Part shown: positions 52,609 through 59,977 of the stretch, piece by piece
How positions within the stretch are numbered: the stretch's first letter is position 1
Layout: every line of letters begins with the position of its first letter
Translations under genes and position numbers: made by a program
The notes under the pieces: model-generated
Databases searched by the model: none
The model's input: only the letters and a program-made list of their open reading frames with translations
Told to the model about the DNA's origin: nothing
NCBI RefSeq assembly: GCF_026011735.1
Contig: NZ_BRVN01000009.1
Location: 78,988-142,987, forward strand
Length of the DNA stretch: 64,000 nucleotides
From: Dietzia sp. NCCP-2495
GTDB lineage: Bacteria > Actinomycetota > Actinomycetes > Mycobacteriales > Mycobacteriaceae
Direction: 5' to 3'

Positions 52609-53994
52609 GTGATCGTGTACGGGCACACGCCCTCACCCACTCTCCGGCGACTCGTCGAGCGCCTGAGGCTCAGCCCTGTGCGCGTCGTGACGCTGAGCTT
52701 CGCCGCGGCGATCGTCCTGGGGACCGGGCTCTTGCTGCTGCCCGCCTCGTCGGTCGGCAGTGCGCCCACCTCGCTCACCGACGCTGCGTTCACGGCCACC
52801 TCCGCTGTCTGCCTGACCGGGCTCATCACCGTGGACACCGCGGTCCACTGGACCCCGTTCGGTCACGGTGTGATCGTGGCGCTGATCCAGGTGGGCGGCC
52901 TGGGGATCATGACCCTCGCCTCGCTGGTGGTGCTCCTGCTCGCCAACCGGATCGGCCTCAAGGCGCGGATGAACACGGCCGCCGAGGCCCGCACCGCCGG
53001 CATCGGAGACGTCCGCGACGTGGTGATCGGCGTCGTCCGGCTCAGCCTCGGGATCGAAGCGCTCACCGCAATGGCACTGACCGCGCGGTTCGCCGTGGGA
53101 TACGACGAGCCGTGGCCGCGCGCGATCTGGCTGGGCGTCTTCCACGCGGTGTCCGCGTTCAACAACGCCGGCTTCGCCGTGTTCAGCGACAACATCGTCG
53201 GTTTCGCCACCGACCCCTGGATTTGCGTGCCCCTCATGGTGGCGGTGATCCTGGGCGGGATCGGTTTCCCTGTCCTGTTCGAGATAGGACGACGACTACG
53301 ACCGGCCACCGGCAGACCGTGGCGCCCCTGGAGTCTCACCACCCGCCTGACGCTCGGCACCACGGCCGCGTTGATCGTGACCGGGGTCGGCGCCGTCCTG
53401 GCCCTGGAGTGGAGCCACACGCTGCAGCCGTTCGGGCTCGCCGACAAGATCCTGGTGGCGGCGTTCCAGGGAATCATGCCGCGTACGGCAGGCTTCAACA
53501 GTGTCGACTACGGGCAGATGGACGACGCGACCCTGCTGGTGACCGACGTGCTCATGTTCATCGGCGGCGGCAGCGGAGGCACGGCCGGCGGCATCAAGGT
53601 CACCACGTTCGCGGTGTTGCTGTTCGTGATCCTCGCCGAGGTCCGCGGCGAGAAGTCCGTGACGATCTTCGACCGCCGCATCGACACCCGCGTCCAGCGG
53701 CAGGCCCTCGCGGTGGCGCTCATCGCCGTGGGGCTCGTCATGTCCTCCACGCTCGTCCTGCTGGCGGGCACGGATTTCGATCTCAACGCGCTGCTGTTCG
53801 AGGTGACCTCCGCCTTCGCGACGGTCGGACTGTCCACCGGCATCACCGCGCAGCTTCCCACCTGGGGCCAGTGGCTCCTCATCCTGCTCATGTACCTCGG
53901 CCGCATCGGTCCCATCACGATGGTCAGCGCTCTCGCCGCACGTCAACGGACGCGGCTCTACGAACTCCCCACCGAAAGGCCCCACATTGGCTAG
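52609..53994 (+). CDS. ktrB: Trk/Ktr potassium transporter membrane subunit
   Basis: 461-residue TrkH/KtrB with four pore repeats: TSAVCLTGLIT, VSAFNNAGFAVF, MPRTAGFNSVD and TSAFATVGLSTG, each with the selectivity-filter Gly. Eight or so TM helices. Size favours KtrB over the larger TrkH. GTG 52609 start. It overlaps the regulatory subunit gene by 8 nt, so both form one K+ uptake system. Confidence 0.93.
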   Translation: MIVYGHTPSPTLRRLVERLRLSPVRVVTLSFAAAIVLGTGLLLLPASSVGSAPTSLTDAAFTATSAVCLTGLITVDTAVHWTPFGHGVIVALIQVGGLGIMTLASLVVLLLANRIGLKARMNTAAEARTAGIGDVRDVVIGVVRLSLGIEALTAMALTARFAVGYDEPWPRAIWLGVFHAVSAFNNAGFAVFSDNIVGFATDPWICVPLMVAVILGGIGFPVLFEIGRRLRPATGRPWRPWSLTTRLTLGTTAALIVTGVGAVLALEWSHTLQPFGLADKILVAAFQGIMPRTAGFNSVDYGQMDDATLLVTDVLMFIGGGSGGTAGGIKVTTFAVLLFVILAEVRGEKSVTIFDRRIDTRVQRQALAVALIAVGLVMSSTLVLLAGTDFDLNALLFEVTSAFATVGLSTGITAQLPTWGQWLLILLMYLGRIGPITMVSALAARQRTRLYELPTERPHIG

Positions 53995-54652
53995 ACGATC
54001 CGCTCCCCATGTCGTGGCCGTTCTCGGCCTCGGCCGCTTCGGTCGCTCACTCGCCCTGGAACTCATGTCGCAGGGCGGCGAGGTCCTGGGCGTCGACGCC
54101 AGCGAGTCCGTCATCCAGAAGGTCTCCAGCCGACTCACCCACACCATCGTGGCCGACACGACCGATGAGGAGACCCTGCGCCAGATCTCGGTGCACGAGT
54201 GCGACCGCGCCGTGGTGGGCATGGGCTCCGACCTCGAGGCGAGCCTGCTGACCGCGTCCGCACTGGTCAACCTCGGTATCCCGTCGATCTGGGCCAAGGC
54301 GACCAGCAACTCGCACGCGAGGATCCTCAGTCAGATTGGCGTGCACCACGTGGTGCGGCCGGAGCACGACATGGGCAAGAGGGTCGCGCATCTGGTCCGC
54401 GGGCGGATGATCGACTACATCGAGTTCGACGACGGATTCGCCATGGTCAAGACCACCGCGCCGGAGTTCGCGCTCGGAAAGCCCCTCGGCAGCTCCGGTA
54501 TCCGCGACTCCCACGGGGTCACGGTGGTGGCCGTCAAGCACCGGGGCGGCGGCTTCACCTACGCCACCGCGGAGACCGTCCTCCAGCCCGGCGACACGGT
54601 CATCGTCTCCGGAGCAGTCCGCGACGCCGAGAGATTCGCCGACCTCCGCTGA
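53987..54652 (+). CDS. ktrA: Ktr/Trk potassium uptake regulatory subunit
   Basis: 221-residue RCK protein: N-terminal Rossmann fold (VVAVLGLGRFGRSLALEL), acidic nucleotide-binding strand end GVDASESVIQ, and a TrkA_C domain from about residue 140. It gates KtrB in response to adenine nucleotides. The start is TTG 53987 inside the end of ktrB with GAAAGG upstream. The last codons and stop lie in a tandem repeat. Confidence 0.92.
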   Translation: MARRSAPHVVAVLGLGRFGRSLALELMSQGGEVLGVDASESVIQKVSSRLTHTIVADTTDEETLRQISVHECDRAVVGMGSDLEASLLTASALVNLGIPSIWAKATSNSHARILSQIGVHHVVRPEHDMGKRVAHLVRGRMIDYIEFDDGFAMVKTTAPEFALGKPLGSSGIRDSHGVTVVAVKHRGGGFTYATAETVLQPGDTVIVSGAVRDAERFADLR

Positions 54653-54694
54653 AAGCGCCGACCTCCCCTGAATGGCGCCGACCTCCGCTGTCCC
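54637..54694. repeat. Triplicated 3' end of ktrA
   Basis: Three units of 19-20 bp: CGCCGACCTCCGCTGAAAG, CGCCGACCTCCCCTGAATGG, CGCCGACCTCCGCTGTCCC. The first holds the ktrA stop codon; the second keeps CTGA; the third has lost it. Confidence 0.85.
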
Positions 54695-54844
54695 ACCCGG
54701 AGAGGGCTGGTGACCGCCGGCGACCGGGCCTCTCGCGGCGCGGCACCGAGTGCAGTCCGACCGGCTGCGTACCCTGCGGTCCATGCTGACATGCGAAGTC
54801 GTCGTCATCTCATCGCCGGCCCACGGTGAGGGGCGCTAGCGACA

Positions 54845-56419
54845 ATGCCTCGCCTCACACACCCGCGCCTCGTCCTGACCTGGGCGGGTCTGCTCCTCAC
54901 CGCGGCTGTCACGGTCATGGTCCTGGTGCAGGCCGCGACCGAGTTCATGCTGGACCTCGAGGTGTTCCAGGATGTCGGACGCGCGTTGGTCAACGGTCAG
55001 GACCTGTACTCGGAAGACTTCCCGACCCGCTCCGGGTTCCGGTTCATCTACCCGCCGTTCGGCGCAATCATCTTCGCCCCACTCGCACCGCTGGACGCGA
55101 CCGTGGCGCAGGTCGTCTGGTCGGCGGCCACCATCGCCTCGGTGTGGGCGATCCTGGCCATGGTCGCCGTGCGGCTGAAGCTGGACCGTCCCGGGATCAT
55201 CGCGCTCGCGTTGACCGGGGTCGCACTGCTGTCCGAGCCGCTGCGCTCGAACCTCATGTTCGGGCAGATCAACGTCTTCCTGTTCCTCATGGTCACCGCC
55301 GACGTCCTCGGGTTCACCCCCAGACGGTTCCGCGGCGTGCTGCTCGGCGTGGCCGCGGGCATCAAGATCACCCCGGCCGCGTTCGCGTTAATGTTCCTCG
55401 TCCGCAGGGACTGGGCCTCGCTGGCACGCTCGGTGGCGGCGGTGTTCGCGACGATCGTCGTGGGCCACCTGGCACGGCCGGCGGAGTCGCTGCACTTCTG
55501 GACCCACGAGTTCTGGGTGACCGACCGCGGCGGCCATCCCTGGTTCGTCCCCAACCAGGCGCTGAGCGGACTGCTGACGCGGGCCCGACTGACGCCCGAG
55601 CAGATCGAGATCCCCGTCCTCGGCTTCTTCCTGGTGGCGGCCATCGCGGCGACCTGGGGCGCTTGGCAGTTCACCCGCCGGGATCGTCCGGTCGACGCGC
55701 TGCTGCTGGTCGCGCTGGGGGTGTTCGTCGCGTCGCCCGTGGCGGTGACCCACCACTGGTCGGGCGTGATCATCGCGTTTGCCTTCCTGCTGGTCCCGCG
55801 GCGCCCGCTCGTGCGCTGGACCGTGGCGGCGCTGGCGCTCTCGCATCTGATCGGCACGCACTACGCGTACGCGCCGATCGCCGACTCCCCCGGCGAACAC
55901 CTCCTGCAGTGGCTCGTCGGCAATCTCCAGGGCATGACGGGCATCGCCGCGTTCGCGGTCCTGGTCGTCGACGCGGTGCTCTCGTCGCGCGCCGGGTCGC
56001 GGACCCGGCCCGGGTCGGCGGCCCGGCCCGGGTCAGAAGCCGAATACGATGCGCCCGACGCCCAGGAACACCGCGAGGGCGCCCAGGACCAGCGCCGTGG
56101 TGTACTTCTCCCCGCGGCGGGAGTGCACCGCCACGGCGCCGATCATCACGACGCCCAGCGCGAAGGCCGCCACGATGACCAGCCACTGCAGCCCACCGAC
56201 GAAGGCGGGGAGGATCACGCCGATCGCGCCCAGGATCTCGGCCCAGCCGATCGCCTTGATCGACCCGTCGGAGAAGTCCTCGACGTACGTCAGCCCCTTC
56301 TCGGCAAGCGCGGCGCGGGTGGACATGACCTTGCTGAACCCGGCGACGAGGAAGGCTCCCGCCAGAAGGACGGCAATAACCCAGAGGGCGATGTGCATGG
56401 TGTCTCTCCGATCTCGTGA
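54845..56419 (+). CDS. GT87-like polyprenol-phosphate mannosyltransferase; frame runs through antisense DoxX
   Basis: Up to about residue 395 this is a multi-helix GT-C glycosyltransferase of the DUF2029/GT87 family (mycobacterial alpha-mannosyltransferase type). It has the early DLEVFQDVGRALVNGQDLYS loop with the catalytic Asp, FIYPPFGAIIF, FGQINVFLFLMV, GIKITPAAFALMFL and VTHHWSGVII. It likely acts in lipoarabinomannan-type glycan assembly using polyprenyl-phosphate sugar. No stop occurs where the family ends; the frame continues for ~130 residues of low-complexity His/Asp/Arg-rich sequence antisense to the DoxX gene, to 56419. The natural end is uncertain. Confidence 0.8.
   Translation: MPRLTHPRLVLTWAGLLLTAAVTVMVLVQAATEFMLDLEVFQDVGRALVNGQDLYSEDFPTRSGFRFIYPPFGAIIFAPLAPLDATVAQVVWSAATIASVWAILAMVAVRLKLDRPGIIALALTGVALLSEPLRSNLMFGQINVFLFLMVTADVLGFTPRRFRGVLLGVAAGIKITPAAFALMFLVRRDWASLARSVAAVFATIVVGHLARPAESLHFWTHEFWVTDRGGHPWFVPNQALSGLLTRARLTPEQIEIPVLGFFLVAAIAATWGAWQFTRRDRPVDALLLVALGVFVASPVAVTHHWSGVIIAFAFLLVPRRPLVRWTVAALALSHLIGTHYAYAPIADSPGEHLLQWLVGNLQGMTGIAAFAVLVVDAVLSSRAGSRTRPGSAARPGSEAEYDAPDAQEHREGAQDQRRGVLLPAAGVHRHGADHHDAQREGRHDDQPLQPTDEGGEDHADRAQDLGPADRLDRPVGEVLDVRQPLLGKRGAGGHDLAEPGDEEGSRQKDGNNPEGDVHGVSPIS
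56033..56398 (-). CDS. DoxX-family membrane protein
   Basis: 121-residue four-helix membrane protein: LWVIAVLLAGAFLVAGFSKV, IKAIGWAEILGAIGVILPAF, IVAAFALGVVMIGAVAVHSR and TALVLGALAVFLGVGRIVFG. DoxX-like proteins associate with oxidoreductases or stress responses; function here is unknown. It is fully contained within the opposing glycosyltransferase frame. Confidence 0.88.
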   Translation of the reverse strand: MHIALWVIAVLLAGAFLVAGFSKVMSTRAALAEKGLTYVEDFSDGSIKAIGWAEILGAIGVILPAFVGGLQWLVIVAAFALGVVMIGAVAVHSRRGEKYTTALVLGALAVFLGVGRIVFGF

Positions 56420-56467
56420 ATGATCGAGCGGCTGGTCAACCGGCTCGTCGGGCCGCTGACCTGGCTG

Positions 56468-57454
56468 CTACTCCCCGAACCACTGCCCGGCCACCAGCTC
56501 GAGTGACCGATTCCGCACGGCCGGATCGTGCGCGTAGGTGACGGTGATCAGCTCGTCGGCACCGGTCCGCTCGGCGAACTCGGCCATCTGCGCCGCGACC
56601 TTCTCGGGCGTGCCCACGGCGCTGATCTCGAGCATCGATGGGCTGGTGCCGGCGAACTCGGACGGGTCGACGGGCGGCTGGATCTTGCGCTGCCGCCCGC
56701 TACGGATGTCGAGGAACATCTGCTGCAGCGTGGTGAACTGTCGCTGCGCCTCCTCATCGGTCTCGGCGGCGAGGACATTGATCCCGGCCATCACGTACGG
56801 CTCGTCGATCTGCGCGGTGGGCTGGGAGGTGCTGAACGTCTCGCGGTAGACGCGCACGGCGTCGTCGATCTGGTCGGGCGCGAAATGCGAAGCGAGTGAG
56901 AACGGCAGGCCCAGCTGACCGGCGATGGAGGCGCCGTTGACGGTGGAGCCGAGCACCCAGATGGGTACGTCCATGCCCTGGGAGACGGACGAGAAGATGG
57001 GCGTGCTGTGCGCGGTCCCCTCCTCGCCGAACCAGCCTTGCAGGTCGAAGATGTGCCGGGCGAAGGCCTGCGGTTCGGCCGAGGAGCGAGACAGGGCCTG
57101 GGCGGTCATCCCGTCGGTGCCGGGCGCGCGTCCGAGCCCCAGGTCGATGCGCGGGCCGTGGATGTTGGCGAGCGTGCCGTACTGCTCGGCCACCATGAGC
57201 GGCGCGTGATTGGGCAGCATCACGCCGCCGGAGCCCACGCGGATCCGCTCGGTCACCGACGCCGCCTGGGAGATGAGCAGCGACGTGGCGCTGGAGGCGA
57301 GGTTGGGGGTGTTGTGGTGCTCGGCGAACCACAGCCGCGAGTAGCCCAGCCGGTCGGCCAGCTCCGCCGACTCCATGGACGCGGCGATCCCGTCGCGGGC
57401 GGTGGAGCCCTCCGGGATCGAAACCAGGTCGAGGATGCTCAGGGGGATGCTCAC
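56468..57454 (-). CDS. Luciferase-like (LLM) flavin oxidoreductase
   Basis: 328-residue LLM-class protein of the MsnO8/bacterial-luciferase-like subgroup (TIGR03558 type): YSRLWFAEHHNTPNLASSAT, RIRVGSGGVMLPNHAPLMVA, RIDLGLGRAPGTD and IWVLGSTVNGASIAGQLGLP. FMN- or F420-dependent; substrate not deducible. GTG 57454 start. Confidence 0.9.
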   Translation of the reverse strand: MSIPLSILDLVSIPEGSTARDGIAASMESAELADRLGYSRLWFAEHHNTPNLASSATSLLISQAASVTERIRVGSGGVMLPNHAPLMVAEQYGTLANIHGPRIDLGLGRAPGTDGMTAQALSRSSAEPQAFARHIFDLQGWFGEEGTAHSTPIFSSVSQGMDVPIWVLGSTVNGASIAGQLGLPFSLASHFAPDQIDDAVRVYRETFSTSQPTAQIDEPYVMAGINVLAAETDEEAQRQFTTLQQMFLDIRSGRQRKIQPPVDPSEFAGTSPSMLEISAVGTPEKVAAQMAEFAERTGADELITVTYAHDPAVRNRSLELVAGQWFGE

Positions 57455-57871
57455 GAGGGCTCACCTTCTGCGGCACGGGGCCGCGGGACGGTCCGCGCCG
57501 ACGGGAGGGGAAGCCGGTCCGGCGCCGGGACTGACGCTGATATGCGCCCCGATGCTACTCATTTCCCCGTGTCGGTGACGGATCACCTAGCCCCATCGGT
57601 GGCCGCGGAGGTGGCGTCGGGGACCGCCGGGATGACGACGACAAGGACGACGACGACCCCACCGTTCACCCGCCACGGTGACCTCGGCGGTCGCAGTGCG
57701 TGATAAAGCCCACCGCCCGCAAAATTACAGTCTGCGCAAGTCTGCACTTAGTGTAACTAAATGTTCTGATCGGGCCCGCCGGGAGGCCCGCGCCGTCTGT
57801 CGACACGCGCCTCCCTCCGACCCACGCCGCCCGTCGACGCACGCCGCCCTACGGAAGAGGACTTTCCACGC
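57455..57871. other. Gap without a clear gene; orphan operator-like palindrome
   Basis: No convincing coding sequence. It includes a GACGACGACAAG run near 57638, AT-rich promoter-like DNA around 57720-57770 and a TTAGT-GTA-ACTAA palindrome just upstream of the truncated exporter. Confidence 0.5.
57748..57760. promoter_or_regulatory. TTAGTGTAACTAA palindrome (TetR-type operator candidate)
   Basis: Perfect 13-bp palindrome, 112 nt before the ATG of the truncated exporter, in an AT-rich patch. TetR repressors commonly bind such sites beside DHA2 exporters, but no regulator gene remains next to it. Confidence 0.55.
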
Positions 57872-58258
57872 ATGACTGACCGCTCCGAGGCCGAGGAGAC
57901 CGCACCCCCGGCGATCAACCGCAAGATCTTGATGACCGTGTTGATCTCCGGGGCGTTCGTCATCATCCTCAACCAGACGCTCCTCAACACCGCGCTGCCG
58001 GCGTTCATGGAAGACTTCGGCATCACCGCCAGTGCCGCGCAGTGGGTGACGTCCATGGGTACGGCCATCCTGGTCACCATCATGGTCAGCACCGCGCGCG
58101 ACCCGATGGTGTACGGCCTCGAGGGGCCGATCCACGGCGCCAACGTCGCGTTCTTCGTTTCGGGCGTCATCGCGGCCGTCGGCTTTGTGGGCGCGTTCTT
58201 CATCACCGACTCCAAGGGCCGGCCCGAGCTTGACGAGCAGGTCCGCGAGTCCGAGTAG
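57872..58258 (+). pseudogene. DHA2-type exporter with most of its middle deleted
   Basis: 128 codons, open throughout. Residues ~1-58 are the N-terminus of a 14-TM exporter (INRKILMTVLISGAFVIILN, then QTLLNTALPAFMEDFGITAS and AAQWVTS). From residue ~60 the sequence jumps to a C-terminal exporter end (GTAILVTIMVST, then HGANVAFFVSGVIAAVGFVG and AFFITDS). A full-length relative has roughly 480 residues, so an in-frame internal deletion of about 350 codons is inferred, with the junction near WVTS/MGTA at about 58050. It might still make a small membrane protein. Confidence 0.75.
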
Positions 58259-58317
58259 GTGCGGGGTGCGGCGCCCATGACAACGACGACGACAACATCA
58301 CCCGCGACCGCGGCTGC

Positions 58318-58884
58318 TCAGCGAGCCTGCGCCTCGAAGTAGTCGCGCTGGGCGGGGAAGTAATCGCTGAAGTCCGGCAGCGGACCGCCTGACAGCGAGG
58401 CCTCGAACTGGTCCAGGTAGTACTCCCATCCCGGCCCGATCTCGCCCACCGCGGCCGGGTCGATGCCGTGCATGACGAAGCGGAGTTCGGTGCCCGACGC
58501 CGAGGCCGTCAACTCGGTGGAGATGTCCCAGGTGCCGCCGCCGGAGTCGGTGCCGTCGTCGTTGTCGTCGTCGTTCCCGGCGGTGCCGTCGGCTCCGGCC
58601 TCGTTGCCCTCCTCCACCGACAGCACCCGAAGCAGGCGGGGCTCCTCGCACGCGAGGATCGTCATCCCGACCCACGGGGCGGTCTCCTCGAACCCGAGCT
58701 GGACGCGGATCGTCGCGCCGACGGCGCCCTCGCCCTCCCAGCGGCCGAACCAGCGCGCGGTGCGCTCAGGGTCGGTGAGGCCGACCCAGACGTCGGCGAC
58801 CGGCAGGGGCAGGGAGCGGGTGAGGACCAGGTCGTGGCCGGCGCCCGAGCGTACGAGCCGGCCGGTCGGCGTGGGGGCGCTCAT
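58318..58884 (-). CDS. SRPBCC (AHSA1-like) protein
   Basis: 188-residue START-like fold protein: SLPLPVADVWVGLTDPERTA then RWFGRWEGEGAVGATIRVQL, WDISTELTASASGTELRFVM and a C-terminal helix YYLDQFEASLSG. Such proteins bind hydrophobic ligands or act with ArsR repressors. An Asp/Asn/Gly insert (residues ~105-125, GNDDDNDDGTDSGGG) carries one of the GACGACGACAAC repeats. ATG 58884 overlaps the stop of the thioesterase pseudogene. Confidence 0.85.
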   Translation of the reverse strand: MSAPTPTGRLVRSGAGHDLVLTRSLPLPVADVWVGLTDPERTARWFGRWEGEGAVGATIRVQLGFEETAPWVGMTILACEEPRLLRVLSVEEGNEAGADGTAGNDDDNDDGTDSGGGTWDISTELTASASGTELRFVMHGIDPAAVGEIGPGWEYYLDQFEASLSGGPLPDFSDYFPAQRDYFEAQAR

Positions 58885-59303
58885 GCCGCGACCTCGTAAG
58901 TGGCGAGGGCCTGCCGGACGTCCTCCGGCGGCGCAATGGGCTTCTTGGCCTCGGAGTCCACCCACACGTAGCGATTGGATACCTCGGCCACGAGCTCGTC
59001 GCCCCGGTGCATCTGGAAGCGCAGCATCATCGAGGTGGTGCCGAGGCGGACGAGCAGGCCGGTGATCACCAGCTTGTCGCCCGGCCGGCACGGCAGCAGG
59101 AAGCGCAGGTTCGACTCCGCCACCACCATGTCGTAGCCCCGCCCGGCGAGCTCGGTCTACGGTCCCACCACCGTCTCCAGCGTCTGCAGGCTCGCGATGT
59201 CCGCGTACGCCAGGTAGTTGGCGTTGAACACGATCCCGGAGGGGTCGCACTCGTGGTAGCGCACCGTCAGCTCGGTCCGCGGCATCGCGGTGTTCGGATC
59301 CAT
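58881..59303 (-). pseudogene. 4HBT hot-dog thioesterase interrupted by an amber codon
   Basis: One reading frame encodes MDPNTAMPRTELTVRYHECD then PSGIVFNANYLAYADIASLQ and TLETVVGP, then TAG (59157-59159), then TELAGRGYDMVVAESNLRFL and a normal hot-dog end (YVWVDSEAKKPIAPPEDVRQ). The active-site Asp region (CDPSGIVFNANY) and total length of ~140 codons are typical of YbgC/4HBT acyl-CoA thioesterases. Only codon 49 is broken. It would be coupled to the SRPBCC gene by an ATGA overlap. A recent nonsense mutation, a sequence error or readthrough are all possible. Confidence 0.85.
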
Positions 59304-59581
59304 CCCCACGTACCTCCTGGTTACCCGGCGGGCCGGCGCTCGGACCCTGGCGTACTGACGCGCAGCACCGGGCGGACCCGGCGCTGCACGGCCGAGCCGC
59401 GCCTGCGGGCAAGGCTATCGGCCACGCTGAGGGGATCACGGCATAACGGGACGACAAGGGCCAGCCGATGAAGCCCGCCCATCCCGCATCCCCGGGAGCA
59501 CAAGTCCCGCCACTCACTGTCGCACCCATGAGGTATCAATAAAGCGACAAGCCGAAGCCTCATCACTCGAGCAAGGACGCA

Positions 59582-59977
59582 ATGTCAAAGACGATCACAG
59601 TAGTTGGCGCAGTTTTCAGCTCCAGCGAAGCGGTGCTTGCGTTCCGCCGCAACGCTGACCGCTCCGCCGGCGGCCAGTGGGAGTTTCCGGGCGGCAAGGT
59701 AGAACCAAACGAAACCCCGGAAGAGGCCTTGCGTCGAGAAATCCTTGAGGAACTCGGCCTAGACGTGACTGTAGGACCTCTGATTGACCGATCAAGCACT
59801 GTCGTTGGCGAGAACACTATCGACCTTGCCTGCTATCACGTAAGCACCGATCAGTATCCAACCGAAAGCTCGGACCACGACAAGATCGTTTGGCAGCCAC
59901 TTAACAAGATCGACCAACTAGATTGGGCAAAGCCAGACCTTCCGACAATTGAAAAACTCTTGAAAGCGCGCAAATGA
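59582..59977 (+). CDS. MutT-like NUDIX hydrolase (accessory island gene 1)
   Basis: 131-residue NUDIX pyrophosphohydrolase close to the MutT/NudG type. The Nudix box is complete: GGKVEPNETPEEALRREILE followed by ELG. Preceded by WEFPGGK as in 8-oxo-dGTPases and CTP pyrophosphohydrolases. Codon use is clearly AT-richer than neighbours (AAA, GAA, TTG, ACA). ATG 59582 is 8 nt into an AT-richer leader; its stop overlaps the next ATG (ATGA), so the two proteins are made together. Probable substrate: a modified or ordinary nucleotide triphosphate. Confidence 0.92.
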   Translation: MSKTITVVGAVFSSSEAVLAFRRNADRSAGGQWEFPGGKVEPNETPEEALRREILEELGLDVTVGPLIDRSSTVVGENTIDLACYHVSTDQYPTESSDHDKIVWQPLNKIDQLDWAKPDLPTIEKLLKARK

